This document shows positions 39,501 through 48,117 of a DNA stretch of 64,000 nucleotides, in pieces. The position numbers and the translations under genes were made by a program. The notes beneath the pieces were generated by a model. That model searched no databases. It had not been told where the DNA came from and was given only the letters and a program-made list of their open reading frames with translations. The stretch lies in NCBI RefSeq assembly GCF_034480035.2, contig NZ_CP118753.2:767001-831000 (forward strand). The letters run 5' to 3'. The stretch is from Methanosphaera sp. ISO3-F5. Lineage in GTDB: Archaea > Methanobacteriota > Methanobacteria > Methanobacteriales > Methanobacteriaceae. Positions within the stretch are counted from its first letter, which is position 1, and each line of letters begins with the position of its first letter.

Positions 39501-40792
39501 TAATGCTAGAATCTGAGAATAACTATAAATTCAATGTCCAAAGAATACTATACTTAATTCATGAAGGAACAGGTGGAACATTACATACAAGCATAGAACT
39601 AATGGGAAATTTACCAGATAACATAGAATCATACATATTAACCGCAGGAAAAGAAGAAATAAAATTATATAAATACACAAAGTCAGTAAATGATTCACAA
39701 AGTAGTGAAGAGGATGATGATGAATTTTTACAACATTTAACATTATTATCCACATGGACTATAAAAAATGAATACTCCATAAAAGACGTATTCAATAATG
39801 AATTTAGAAGAATTTACTTCAACATACTATGTTCATTAAAGATAGACTTAGTTCATATTAGACATTTAATCAGACATTCATTTGACATGCCATACATAGC
39901 AAAACAGATCGGAATACCAGTAATATTATCATTCCACGACTTTTACTACGTCTGTCCATCACACAATTTAATAGATGATACCGAAAAATATTGTGGAGGG
40001 CACTGTAGTCCAATCAAAAATAATCAGGGGCAATGTGATATTACTGGAGGATTAAATGCACCACTATTAAAAACATACATCACACAATGGAGAAAAGAAG
40101 TTTCACAAATGCTTGACAATTGTGATGCATTCGTAACAACATCACAATCAGCGTATGATATTTACACAGAATTTTATCCAAAACTATCTGAAAAAACTTT
40201 TATGATAATTGAACATGGAAGAGATATTTCCACACCGGATAAAATAAACCAGAAGCTTCCAACATTCAAAGATCAACCAATAAGGATATTATTCCCTGGA
40301 CATATTAATGTAAATAAAGGTGGTTGGCTAATCAAAGCAATAAAAGAGTATGATACAGAAAATAGGTTAGAATTCCATTATATGGGAAATATTCATTCAA
40401 AATTCCATCTTGAAGATATTGGAATACATCATGGTTACTATAAACGCAGTGAATTTTGTAAAGAAGTAGAAAAAATTAAACCACACTTCATAGGATTATT
40501 CTCTATATGGCCTGAAACATACTGTCATACATTAACCGAAAGTTGGGGATGTGGAATACCAGTAATCACCCTGGATATGGGAGCGCTTGGTGAACGTGTA
40601 AAAAGACATGGTGGAGGATACTTTATAGAAAATAATCCTAAAAAAGCATATGATAAAATAATTGAAATTTCAGAAAATGATTCTCAATATGATGAGATTA
40701 TCAATCAAATAACCAAAATCAACTTTAAATCTACTAAACAAATGGCAGATGAGTATATGGAGTTATATAAAAATTTTTTAGACTTTAATTAA
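33593..40792 (+). CDS. Giant repeat-containing multi-glycosyltransferase, 2399 aa
   Basis: Residues ~20-1035 contain eleven tandem units of ~92-95 aa. Each has LFDEEYY, PLDHYLxIG, NPS, F(D/N)TxxYL, NPDVK, NPLxHYxxY and a linker like DLSLxxYKKF. Each unit is itself two related half-units. Then come a GT2 domain (~1048-1300; VSIIIPIYNAYEET, LINDCSTDKR, LLNSDT, PTGNGFCMFIKR, GYGEETDF), a DUF616-like domain (~1469-1690; VVYTALTGNYDEL, YSLWIDANF, IASGIIFRN), a second GT2 (~1706-1950; same motifs as the first) and a GT4-like domain (~1981-2399; HDFYYVCPS, LFPGHINVNKGG, ESWGCGIPVI). Similar NPDV/HY half-repeats are known next to bacterial glycosyltransferases. No signal peptide or membrane span, so it is cytoplasmic, probably assembling a complex surface glycan. 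Confidence 0.85.
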   Translation: MAYGIKSMSANAIKTKIIRNKLFDEEYYLSFIKEENIDDALEHYLNIGYKMGLNPSPFFDTKYYLEHNPDVKNTNMNPLAHYAIYELGSDKKIKFDLSLSEYKKFIELVYAEKLFDEEYYRKQCKDEKITDLMDHYIYIGSKNGLNPSILFDTNNYLKNNHDVSEKKINPLIHYVLYALNSERKVKHDLSIQEWKNFRKKVYREYLFNDSYYLSNLKETQVTDPLDHYLSIGYHNGLNPSEYFETTTYLENNPDVKKLDINPLIHYVLYSFNSNRKVKINLSLSNYKKFKETAYKEKLFIDEYYLNQFSEKINNPFDHYLTIGWKENKNPSYRFNTQYYLQKNRDVKESGINPLFHLINYSLESNRKFNFDISYPEFKKFEKEVIEEGFFEEEYYTSQLNEYTQDPLGHYLEIGWKENKNPSYIFDTNEFLKYNSDSIKGNNNPLIYFMLNDRDKNHKINYGFSYKEFCGFEKKVKQLGLFDEEYYRVTNPDVHAHNLLSHYLTIGFKEGRNPSGLFDTNCYLKNSRDIVKLGLNPLIHYANHAYNGNRKIKCDLSLSKFNEFKDFIINEGFYDEEYYLEQCNTTIIDPLDHYLTVGWKKNKNPSPLFNTKEYLRFNEDIRESGMNPLLHYVKYGMNQSRIFNFGLTYEEFKNFQKVIMEEELFDEEYYLNQLKNQEIKYPLYHYLTEGYKLGLDPSVNFSTSGYLSQYTDIANDGRNPLVHFCQYGMDEDRIAKYNITLPELKEFRKKVVEEELFDEEYYLSQCNEKNIRNPLDHYVEIGSKKGLNPSILFNTNNYIKNNPNVKYLNKNPLVHYTMYAYDSNRKVNHDLSLKQYKKFRNFVIKEKYFDEKYYLSNLQDTREVNDALEHYLNIGYEEGYDPSEKFNTSEYLEEYPGIGDKNPLIHYIMNLLNAYDTLSDSELFDEEFYLTHLDDYLITEEDEKLMRNESDEFEKKSKYDPEEIDDPVMHYLTIGVKDGLNPNPYFSSLKYLEWNQDVKDAGLDPLYHYIIHGKRQTRDSYMVLSNHLKKFDKRYKIHSTSNMLKALKNKVSIIIPIYNAYEETKECITSVLRNTHINYELILINDCSTDKRIDELLDSLRYVPQIRIIRNKENQGFIRNVNMGMNSTKNDVVLLNSDTIVTPHWLSHLVYCAYSSNEIGTVTPFSNASDISIQEFDNKNFDEINKNAYRLDKLSYNLNIEAPTGNGFCMFIKRACIEEVGLFDETFGKGYGEETDFTYRALNNGWLNIRNDSVFIYHRRHASFKKENTNNLKARNKKILEKRYPSLYDDWNEFVQSKSLQDSLERIRLHHDDIKNPERILYVTGIEKNTPILDEDYHKIADYYDTYILTLHSKQIKLGVIREGRFVLYEKWDITSKWDQNTYVSLYTNILLNLKIDLVYVKYLYSYYNPNNQDLSLFIRLLSRFEIQALYEATCNKENIHETIHNLLNPHESLKELINKKTHEIDFNNSKLVVYTALTGNYDELVTPLVINPKFDYICFTDNPNLKSDFWTIKYMEEEHIDKIRKARKYKILPHKYLKEYDYSLWIDANFDIIGDIEEYIHKYSSNNKLLVIKHDIRDDIYDEAEECIRLEKDTPELIHKQIARYAEDNYPRHNGLIASGIIFRNHNNQEVKALMNEWYREVQDYSRRDQLSFNYVCWKNNFEYDESPIFYFKNQYFQRLLHVGDNNINLKYDEESINRILESFNQKTSIIIPIYNAYEETKACIESVLKYTTTPYELLLINDCSTDKRIEELLSKYQDYLNITVINNEQNQGFVRNINLGFEKTSDDVIILNSDTEVTPKWLQKLKIAAYSKENIATVTPLSNNAGAFSVPIVDEDNELQPELGVTGTSNLIEKISKNIKLYVPTGNGFCMYIKREAIYSVGFFDQIFGKGYCEENDFCMRLLEKGWLNVIEPSTYIYHKHNVSFASLKDELYLKNRQLLEEKYPDYSLKLLDMLRSYNLRDIRKRIAVMLESENNYKFNVQRILYLIHEGTGGTLHTSIELMGNLPDNIESYILTAGKEEIKLYKYTKSVNDSQSSEEDDDEFLQHLTLLSTWTIKNEYSIKDVFNNEFRRIYFNILCSLKIDLVHIRHLIRHSFDMPYIAKQIGIPVILSFHDFYYVCPSHNLIDDTEKYCGGHCSPIKNNQGQCDITGGLNAPLLKTYITQWRKEVSQMLDNCDAFVTTSQSAYDIYTEFYPKLSEKTFMIIEHGRDISTPDKINQKLPTFKDQPIRILFPGHINVNKGGWLIKAIKEYDTENRLEFHYMGNIHSKFHLEDIGIHHGYYKRSEFCKEVEKIKPHFIGLFSIWPETYCHTLTESWGCGIPVITLDMGALGERVKRHGGGYFIENNPKKAYDKIIEISENDSQYDEIINQITKINFKSTKQMADEYMELYKNFLDFN

Positions 40793-41130
40793 CTTATATA
40801 TGAATACCGTTTCTATGTATCTATAATATTTTGAAGGTAGATTACCTATTAGAATTAGTATATTACATAATTACTAATTATTTTTAATTTTTTAGGAATA
40901 TTCTGAGACTTTTTATTAATTAAATTTTCATTTTTTTATTAAAGTAATAATCATTAACTAAAATAAATATATTTAATTATATTCTATCTTGTTTTAAGGT
41001 ATAACATTAAAAAACAAAAACATTGAATAGATATAAAATACTTTTTTTACATTAATATTATTAATGATTATAAACAAACATTGAATCATCCAATAAGGAT
41101 ATAAAAAATTAATATTATTGGGATGATTTG
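40793..41130. other. Spacer upstream of the adhesin-like gene
   Basis: 338 AT-rich bases without a frame. It probably holds the terminator of the giant gene (T-rich at 40930-40940) and the adhesin promoter. GGGATGAT at 41120-41127 is the ribosome-binding site. No repeats or palindromes stood out. Confidence 0.4.
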
Positions 41131-43341
41131 ATGAAGAATAACATTAAATATTTTGTAGTGTTATTTGTTTTATTAATCTTCGGTATATCTTGTGCATATG
41201 CTGCCAATGAAACATCAGATTCAACTGTTTCTGATGATACGGTAACAGCACAACCTTCTGAAGTTAATAAAGTTATAACAAAAACAAATACTAAAGACAA
41301 AACAGTTAAAACTGGATATAATGAAGTAACATCATATAATCAATTAGCTGATGAATTAACGGAAAAAACTACCGAAAAAACAGTTTATCTTAAAAAAGGA
41401 ACATACAAAGCAACAAAAACTATTAATCTTTGGGATAGTCCAACACTTAAAAAGGTTGAAATTTTCGGTAATGGAGCAGTAATAGATGGTTCAAACTCAA
41501 AACAATTCTTAAAAATATTTAAAAATGTTAAAGTTACAGTTCATGATTTAACCATTAAAAATACTAAAGGGGGAGAACGATCTGGAGCTATTGATGTAAA
41601 TGCTAAAGGAATGTTAGTAGCTGATAACTGTACCTTCATCAATGCTGTTTCAACAGGTAAAGGTGGAGCTATAACAGACTCAGGATCATCAACCATACAA
41701 AACTGTAAATTTATAGGATGTACATCAGGTCATGGTGGAGCTATATGGAGTACTGGTGAAAATGGAGGAACATTTAAACTAGAAAACTCTGTATTCACTA
41801 AAAACAAGGCAAGTGTTAAAAATAATAACGACAGAACAGCAGTAGTTTACTATTTACATCTAAAAAATGTAAAAATAAGCAACAATGTATTTGATAACAA
41901 CATAGGCAGACCACTCCATTCATTTAAATCTGTTTCAGATGTAACCGGTAACACCTTCAAAAACATAGTATTAAATGCTCCAAAAGATACAATAAGAGGA
42001 GCAGTAATTGATAACTATGAAGCAAACATTAACATAATCAACAATGAATTCAATAACATTAAAATATCTGCAAAAAGTGTTAAAGGTGGACTATTATACA
42101 ACGAAATAGGAACATCCTCATTTGAAGATAACAAAATCACAGGCTTAAAAATTTCCTCAACAGAAAGAACTGACAGTTTAAATGGTGGAATATTATTCAA
42201 CAGACATTCAACATTATCAGTAGCATATAACACTATAAGCAACACCAACAATGGATATAAAGTTCATGGTGGATCATTATATAACAATGGTGGAAAATTA
42301 TCTGTTTTCACAAACACCTTCAAAACAACAAGCACTGCTTCAAATGAAATAAGAGGTGGGGCAATGTATAACGATCCAAGTGGAACATTAGTTCAGGGTG
42401 GAAATGATTTCAGTGGAATTAAAAACATTGGAAAAGAAAACAAAAGAGAAATCTATGGATCAAGTTCAGTAAAAACCGCTCCTAAAAAATCAACAAAAGT
42501 CACCTTAAACAAAGTAACAGGAGTAGTTGGTGACACTGTAAACATAGAAGCTACCGTTAAAGATAATAGAGGAATAGGAGTAACAAGTGGAAACTTAGCA
42601 TTTAATGTAAATGGTAAAAAAACAACAATAAAAACCAACAAGGATGGAGTATTCACATACAAATACAAAACTACAAAAGTAGGATCCAACACAGTAACAG
42701 CAACATTTGCAGCAAATAACAAATACACAGCAAGTTCTGCTAAAAAAACATTCACTATAACTAAAAAAACTAGTAAACTCACAGTAACCAAAGTAGCTAA
42801 CAAAATATATAATGATAAAGTTACAATAACTGGTAAATTAGTTGATAATTCAGGTGCAGTAATTAAAAATGCAAATGTTAAAGTGAAATTTAACACTCAA
42901 ACAGTCACTGTAAAAACTAATACTAAAGGAGTATACACAACTAAAGTAACTGCTAATAAAGTTGGTAAAAACAATGTTACAGTAGCTTTTGCAGGTAATA
43001 CCAATACTAAAGCATCCAGTGTTAAAACAACTTTTTATGTAGGTAAAAAAGCAACAAAAGTTACTCTCAATAAAATAGCAGATGTAACCGTGGGAGATGA
43101 AGTAACAGTAACAGGTAAATTAACTGATGTTTCTGGTGTTGTAATTAAAAATGCTAACTTAAGAGTAAGAATTAGTGGTCAACTTCAAAATGTAAAAACA
43201 AATAGTAACGGTATATTCACAGCTAAAGCAACTACTAAAAAGGTAGGTGCTAATAAAATAGCCGTACTTTACGAAGCTACTACTAATTATAAGCTTTCTA
43301 GTCTTGAATCTACATTTAACGTAGTTAAAGCAACAGACTAA
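41131..43341 (+). CDS. Adhesin-like protein: beta-helix plus three Ig-like repeats
   Basis: A 736-aa exported protein. The N-terminal signal peptide is NNIKYFVVLFVLLIFGISCAYA. Residues ~70-450 form a right-handed beta-helix of the pectate-lyase/POMP type (repeated N-x-F, GGAI, SxFxxN, NNGGKL motifs). Three Ig-like modules of ~90 aa follow at ~455-550, 550-640 and 640-736 (VTLNKVxxVxGDxVxxxxxVxDxxG, KTNxxGxFT, VGxNxVxVxFAxNxxY). This is the 'adhesin-like protein' architecture typical of gut Methanobacteriales. There is no C-terminal membrane anchor, so attachment must be through the repeats or another partner. The start follows GGGATGAT; the TTG one codon earlier is not needed. Confidence 0.88.
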   Translation: MKNNIKYFVVLFVLLIFGISCAYAANETSDSTVSDDTVTAQPSEVNKVITKTNTKDKTVKTGYNEVTSYNQLADELTEKTTEKTVYLKKGTYKATKTINLWDSPTLKKVEIFGNGAVIDGSNSKQFLKIFKNVKVTVHDLTIKNTKGGERSGAIDVNAKGMLVADNCTFINAVSTGKGGAITDSGSSTIQNCKFIGCTSGHGGAIWSTGENGGTFKLENSVFTKNKASVKNNNDRTAVVYYLHLKNVKISNNVFDNNIGRPLHSFKSVSDVTGNTFKNIVLNAPKDTIRGAVIDNYEANINIINNEFNNIKISAKSVKGGLLYNEIGTSSFEDNKITGLKISSTERTDSLNGGILFNRHSTLSVAYNTISNTNNGYKVHGGSLYNNGGKLSVFTNTFKTTSTASNEIRGGAMYNDPSGTLVQGGNDFSGIKNIGKENKREIYGSSSVKTAPKKSTKVTLNKVTGVVGDTVNIEATVKDNRGIGVTSGNLAFNVNGKKTTIKTNKDGVFTYKYKTTKVGSNTVTATFAANNKYTASSAKKTFTITKKTSKLTVTKVANKIYNDKVTITGKLVDNSGAVIKNANVKVKFNTQTVTVKTNTKGVYTTKVTANKVGKNNVTVAFAGNTNTKASSVKTTFYVGKKATKVTLNKIADVTVGDEVTVTGKLTDVSGVVIKNANLRVRISGQLQNVKTNSNGIFTAKATTKKVGANKIAVLYEATTNYKLSSLESTFNVVKATD

Positions 43342-43562
43342 TCAGATTTATCATTTATTGTTAAATTTTAATTAATTATGAGGATATTTATCCTTGTTTT
43401 TAATTATTCTCTCTTATTTTTATTTTTTTAATCTATTTATTCGGAACTTATTTTTTTTGATAATTAATTATTTCAATTATAACAAACTTTTATTAATATC
43501 ATTATACATATATTATTATAATATAAACAGTAGGGACAAATAATATAGTAACGGTAGATATA

Positions 43563-43844
43563 ATGGATGAAGTTAGTATAATGTCCTATACACATATTAT
43601 TGGAGGAATTATTGCAGGAATCATATCATTCCTGTTTACAGTAAAAGGTTTACTTCCTGTTACAAATGAAATGATAGGAGTTTTAATCTCATTAATAATT
43701 GTGTATGGACTTGGAAAATTTGCAGAAAAGAAATATGGAAGAGAAAAAATTGGTTTAGGATCATGGTTTACTAATGGAGTATTACCATACTACTTCATGT
43801 GGATGACAGTATGGATACTGTTACTAAACTATGTAAAATTCTAA
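43563..43844 (+). CDS. EMC6-like small membrane protein
   Basis: A 93-aa membrane protein with three predicted helices: GGIIAGIISFLFTVKGL, GVLISLIIVYGLGKF and a final YYFMWMTVWILLLNYV. A charged loop (AEKKYGREKIGLGSW) joins helices 2 and 3. The layout matches archaeal EMC6/Rab5IP-like proteins, relatives of the eukaryotic membrane-insertase subunit; this is inferred from layout only. It lies just upstream of asnB, 67 bases away. The ATG at 43581 is an alternative start. Confidence 0.6.
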   Translation: MDEVSIMSYTHIIGGIIAGIISFLFTVKGLLPVTNEMIGVLISLIIVYGLGKFAEKKYGREKIGLGSWFTNGVLPYYFMWMTVWILLLNYVKF

Positions 43845-43911
43845 TAAAATTCTTAAACTCCCCCCAATAAAACTTTAAATTCACACTTTTTTTTAATTAG
43901 AGGAATAATTA

Positions 43912-45348
43912 ATGTGTTCAATAATAGGCATAAACGGAATTAATGTAAAAAATCACTTATTTACCATGATTGAAGTTCTAAAACATAGAGGTCCTGATGC
44001 TACAGGAGTATATTCTAACAATAAAATATACCTTAATGAAAATGTTCATCAAGCAGAAAACTCAAATTTCATGTTAGCACATAACTTGTTATCAATAATA
44101 GGAAACAATGAACTTCAGCCATTACAAAGTAATAATTTAACATTAATTGCTAATGCTGAAATATACAATTATGAAACATTAATAAAAAAGTATAATATCA
44201 CATCTTTACAAACACAATCAGATTGCGAAATAATTTTAAAGCTAATCGAAAAACATTATGATAACAATTTAAAAGAAGCCGTGTTGAATGTAATATCAGA
44301 ACTTGATGGAGATTATGCTTTTTGTATAACTGATGGTGAAGATTACATGGTCCTACGTGATGAAGTAGGGGTAAAACCAGTATATTATGGTAGTACTGAT
44401 AATTATTTTGCATTTGCATCAGAAAGCAAAGCTTTAAAACAGATTAATATTGAAAACATACACTCATTAAAACCAACACAAGCAATATACAATAATAAAA
44501 TAATCAGTATACGGCAGGAGTTCATACGAGTCGAAGATAATACTGAATATTCTTTGTTAAAAGAGGAATTGAAGAACAATATTATAAATGCGGTGCATAA
44601 ACGTGTAAACAGGTTAGATGAGGTTGCAGTACTATTTTCTGCAGGAGTTGACAGTACACTGCTAGCAGTACTTCTTAAAAAGTTTGGTATAAAAACAACA
44701 TTATACACAGTAGGTACCAAAAACAGTCAAGACCTAAAATTTGCTAAAAAAGTATCAGAAGATATACAGTTACCACTAAAAACCAGGATAATTAATGAAG
44801 AAATAATAGAAAATAATTTCATACCTACACTAAACATAATAGAAGATACAAACCTGATGAAATTAGGAGTGGGAATGACAATAAATCTCACAAGCAAACT
44901 TGCAAATAAAGATGGTCATAAAGTAATCCTATCAGGACAAGGTGCAGATGAACTATTCACAGGATACAACAGATACAAAAGAAAATACAAAAACAAAACC
45001 AAACTACTTGATGAACTAACACACGACCTAAACAACATGTACCATGTAAACCTGGAAAGAGACGATAAAGCCACAATGGCCAACTCAATAGAACTAAGAG
45101 TACCATACATGGACAAACAAATAATAAAAACAGCAATAAAAATCCCAATAAACTACATGCTACACTCAGAAGAAGACAACATACGAAAACACATACTACG
45201 AGATATAGCACAAGAACTAGGAGTACCAGAATACATAGCATACAGACCAAAAAAAGCAGCACAATACGGCACAGGAATAGATAAAATAATCAAAAAGAAA
45301 ATAATCAAAAAAGAAAAATACCAAAAAATACTCGAAAACTATCACTAA
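43912..45348 (+). CDS. asnB: Asparagine synthetase (glutamine-hydrolysing)
   Basis: A 478-aa protein that makes asparagine from aspartate, ATP and glutamine. Cys2 of MCSIIGING is the class II glutaminase nucleophile; LKHRGPD and an NAEIYN-type segment follow. The synthetase half starts near residue 230, with the PP-loop FSAGVDSTLLA (Ala replaces the second Gly of SGGxDS) and GQGADELFTGYNRY. RVPYMDKQI and RPKKAAQYGTG are also typical. GAGGAAT precedes the ATG. It is the first gene of the asnB-gatC-ACT-hom block. Confidence 0.92.
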   Translation: MCSIIGINGINVKNHLFTMIEVLKHRGPDATGVYSNNKIYLNENVHQAENSNFMLAHNLLSIIGNNELQPLQSNNLTLIANAEIYNYETLIKKYNITSLQTQSDCEIILKLIEKHYDNNLKEAVLNVISELDGDYAFCITDGEDYMVLRDEVGVKPVYYGSTDNYFAFASESKALKQINIENIHSLKPTQAIYNNKIISIRQEFIRVEDNTEYSLLKEELKNNIINAVHKRVNRLDEVAVLFSAGVDSTLLAVLLKKFGIKTTLYTVGTKNSQDLKFAKKVSEDIQLPLKTRIINEEIIENNFIPTLNIIEDTNLMKLGVGMTINLTSKLANKDGHKVILSGQGADELFTGYNRYKRKYKNKTKLLDELTHDLNNMYHVNLERDDKATMANSIELRVPYMDKQIIKTAIKIPINYMLHSEEDNIRKHILRDIAQELGVPEYIAYRPKKAAQYGTGIDKIIKKKIIKKEKYQKILENYH

Positions 45349-45488
45349 CAAAAAAAGTCACACATATAAATCTAAACATTTTTAAAATAAAATAAACATA
45401 ATAAATAACATAACTAGGATAAAAAAACCTTAAAAAATAAAAGATTAATCTTATAAAATAATAACAAAATAATTAGGAGCAAAATAAA

Positions 45489-45704
45489 ATGGAAATAGAA
45501 AAAGAAGCAGAAAACATATTAAATAAATTTTCTGAAGCACTAGACCAAATACCAGACTCAGAAGAAACAAGATACATCGTAGACAACCTCAACAGAACAA
45601 GAGAAGATGTAATGGAAAAGAAAAATCCAGAAAAAATATTAAGAAATGCACGTGTCGATAAAAACGGCAGTGTTGTAGCAGAAAAAGGGAAATGGACGAA
45701 ATGA
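45489..45704 (+). CDS. gatC: GatC-like small protein
   Basis: A 71-aa acidic helical protein (ENILNKFSEALDQIPD, then EETRYIVDNLNRTRED, RNARVDKNGSVVAEKGKW). Position and size match the protein annotated as GatC in Methanothermobacter, next to asnB and an ACT-domain gene. GatC is the small stabilising subunit of the GatCAB amidotransferase that converts Asp-tRNA-Asn or Glu-tRNA-Gln. The assignment rests on synteny and general form, since GatC is poorly conserved. The stop overlaps the next start codon (ATGA), so the two are coupled. Confidence 0.6.
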   Translation: MEIEKEAENILNKFSEALDQIPDSEETRYIVDNLNRTREDVMEKKNPEKILRNARVDKNGSVVAEKGKWTK

Positions 45705-46189
45705 GACTAAAATTATTAATAGAAATACCAGACACCCCTGGACAATTAGTAAACATACTCCAACCATTATCAAACTTTGGAGCTAACATATCAACAATCA
45801 TACACGAACACGACAACAGAACAGCAGACGGAAAAATACCAGTACACTTCACAATAGACGCATCAAAAGAAATACTAGAAAAAGCAGTAGATTTCATAAG
45901 AAAAGAAGGAGTAGACATAGTAGAAGTAGATGGAGTACTACAAAAAGATACACAAACATTCCTTTTACTAGGTAATATGCCAACAAGTGACCTAATGCAA
46001 ACAGTTCATAAAATTGATGAAATTAATATAATAAAAATAAACAGTGTAGACTTAAACATAGGAAACAACCTACAAGAATCAGTATGTAAAATGGTCATTG
46101 AAACAAAAGAAGACAACCGAACAGAAGCAATACAATCAGTACAAGAAATCGCAGATAATGATGGATTAGTCTTAATAAAGGAAATATAA
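45701..46189 (+). CDS. ACT-domain regulatory protein
   Basis: A 162-aa protein that starts MRLKLLIEIPDTPGQLVNILQPLSNFGANI: an ACT domain with the DxPGxL amino-acid-binding turn. A second, degenerate ACT-like half (LLGNMPTSDLMQTVHKIDEINIIKI) follows. The start ATG 45701 overlaps the upstream stop (ATGA); ATG 45692 is possible but less coupled. The gene for homoserine dehydrogenase follows within 20 bases, so it probably senses threonine or another amino acid and regulates that enzyme, supplying the ACT domain that this short Hom lacks. That role is inferred. Confidence 0.85.
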   Translation: MRLKLLIEIPDTPGQLVNILQPLSNFGANISTIIHEHDNRTADGKIPVHFTIDASKEILEKAVDFIRKEGVDIVEVDGVLQKDTQTFLLLGNMPTSDLMQTVHKIDEINIIKINSVDLNIGNNLQESVCKMVIETKEDNRTEAIQSVQEIADNDGLVLIKEI

Positions 46190-46206
46190 CATAAGGGGTA
46201 GAATCA

Positions 46207-47238
46207 ATGGCTGTAAATAAAATGAAATTATGCGTTCTTGGTTTCGGAGCAGTAGGTCAAGGAGTAGCAAATGTCATACTACAAAAACATGACGAACTAA
46301 TTGACAAATACGGATTAGATATAGAAATCACAGCAATAGCAGACAGATCTGGTGCTGCAATAAATGCTGAAGGATTAGACCTACAATTAGCATTAGATAC
46401 CAAAAACGAAACTGGAAAAATAAAAGATTACCCAGAATATGGGGTAAGTGATGTGGATGGACTAGAAGTAATGGACTTAGCAGAATATGACTGTCTGGTA
46501 GAAGCAACACCAACAAACATAGATGATGGTGAACCAACACAATCAAACATTCTAAAAGCATTCAATGACAAAAAAGATGTAGTAACATCAAATAAAGGAC
46601 CATTAGCACTAAACTTCAAAACACTAATAGATGCAGCACAAGAAAATGGAGTAAAATTCAGATTTGAAGCATCAGTTGGGGGAGCAATGCCCGTAATTAA
46701 TACTGCACGCCAATCATTAGCAGGAAATCAAATACAATCAGTACAAGGAATACTAAATGGAACAACCAATTATATCCTATCACGAATGGCTAATGAAGGA
46801 ACAGATTATGAACCAACATTAAAAGAAGCTCAAGAATTAGGAATTGCAGAAACAAATCCTTACCAAGATGTAGAAGGATTAGACGCTGCATGTAAAATAG
46901 TAATAATAGCAAACTCACTGATGGGATGGGATGTAACCCTTAAAGATGTAGCATTACATGGAATATCTGACATAACATCAAACGCTGTTAAACTAGCACT
47001 TAAAGATGGTTACCTTATAAAATTAGTAGCAGAAGCTAAAGATGGGAAACTTACAGTTGGACCAATGCTAGTAAAACAAGGCTCACCATTTGCAGTAAAT
47101 GGCACATTAAATGTAATTAATTTCAAAACAGACTTATCAGATGATGTGACAGTAGTAGGTGTAGGAGCTGGATCAATTGAAACAGCATCAGCAATACTTA
47201 GTGACATAATCAGTATAGGAAAATCTAATGCTAATTAA
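46207..47238 (+). CDS. hom: Homoserine dehydrogenase
   Basis: A 343-aa NAD(P)-dependent enzyme reducing aspartate semialdehyde to homoserine for threonine and methionine synthesis. The Rossmann motif is [15 protein letters not shown] near residue 10. VTSNKGPLA near residue 122 is the conserved lysine region, followed by [13 protein letters not shown] and [14 protein letters not shown], a family signature. [27 protein letters not shown] completes the substrate site. The protein has no C-terminal ACT domain; the preceding gene may supply it. AAGGGG precedes the ATG. Confidence 0.95.
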   Translation: MAVNKMKLCVLGFGAVGQGVANVILQKHDELIDKYGLDIEITAIADRSGAAINAEGLDLQLALDTKNETGKIKDYPEYGVSDVDGLEVMDLAEYDCLVEATPTNIDDGEPTQSNILKAFNDKKDVVTSNKGPLALNFKTLIDAAQENGVKFRFEASVGGAMPVINTARQSLAGNQIQSVQGILNGTTNYILSRMANEGTDYEPTLKEAQELGIAETNPYQDVEGLDAACKIVIIANSLMGWDVTLKDVALHGISDITSNAVKLALKDGYLIKLVAEAKDGKLTVGPMLVKQGSPFAVNGTLNVINFKTDLSDDVTVVGVGAGSIETASAILSDIISIGKSNAN

Positions 47239-47291
47239 GCATTACTTTTTATTCCACTCCTCTTTTTATGTAAAATAATTTAGTGATTACT

Positions 47292-48044
47292 ATGACAAAT
47301 GAAAAATACTTAGCACCTCCATGGATAAAATATCCAACATATCCCGAAAAATCATCATTCTGGAAGACAGGAAGCGGTGCAGAATATTTAATAAAATATA
47401 ATGAAACAATAAACGATAAAGAAGAATATCTTAAAATATTTCCTAAAGCTCCATCATTTAAAGAAAGTGCAGTACCTAGTGAATCAGTAAGTGATGAAGT
47501 AAAAGAATATCTTCTATCACCAGAAAAAGCTTTAATCATAAATTTATGGCAAAAGGATGCAAAACCAAAATATGACAAGATTACTGCAGAAAAGAAGAAT
47601 GTAATCTTTATGTTTGACACATTATTTTTTGATCAATCAGCACACATACATGTTGGAACAAAAACATACGATTCTGCTAATGAAATAGTAGAACTATTAG
47701 AAAAAGAATTACAAAGCAAATCCCCAGATTTATGGGAAGAATTAAAATATACAGTTATAATTAACGCATTATATTATAAACTTGCTACAGATATCACATT
47801 CACTAAACAAGTAATAAGAACAGACGGTCAAGATATTATCTTCAAAAGTGATAACCTGGAATTAGGAGTTCAAGAAGATGACGAAGGAAATTACATCGGT
47901 AAAAATTTATTAGGTTTTGCAGTTATGGAAATAAGAGATGTTCTTAAGGAAGTTTATGCAAACTATGATTTGATAGATTGGGATATTTCAGGAGATCCTT
48001 ATAGTATTGAACGATGTACCTGTGGACACGTACACATGAAGTAA
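47292..48044 (+). CDS. Conserved hypothetical protein (250 aa)
   Basis: The protein opens NEKYLAPPWIKYPTYPEKSSFWKTGSGAEYLIKY. It has a middle helical region and ends with CTCGHVHMK, a possible metal-binding tail, with other acidic stretches (IDWDISGDPYSIERCTC). I see no signal peptide or membrane segment, and I do not recognise the family. The start is set at ATG 47292, since AGTGAT lies just upstream; GTG 47283 overlaps that site. It lies between hom and apgM on the same strand, spaced 53 and 73 bases, so a role in amino-acid or central metabolism is only a guess. Confidence 0.75.
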   Translation: MTNEKYLAPPWIKYPTYPEKSSFWKTGSGAEYLIKYNETINDKEEYLKIFPKAPSFKESAVPSESVSDEVKEYLLSPEKALIINLWQKDAKPKYDKITAEKKNVIFMFDTLFFDQSAHIHVGTKTYDSANEIVELLEKELQSKSPDLWEELKYTVIINALYYKLATDITFTKQVIRTDGQDIIFKSDNLELGVQEDDEGNYIGKNLLGFAVMEIRDVLKEVYANYDLIDWDISGDPYSIERCTCGHVHMK

Positions 48045-48117
48045 TAAAAATAGTTAATAAGTTAATAGTACAACATTATAATTAATAACCAAAATTTTTT
48101 TATAAACAGTGATTAAA

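Noticed and set aside
41538-42480. Repeated short motifs suspected as DNA repeats or CRISPR-like array
   Set aside because: They are coding beta-helix turns in the adhesin-like gene with no regular spacer pattern.
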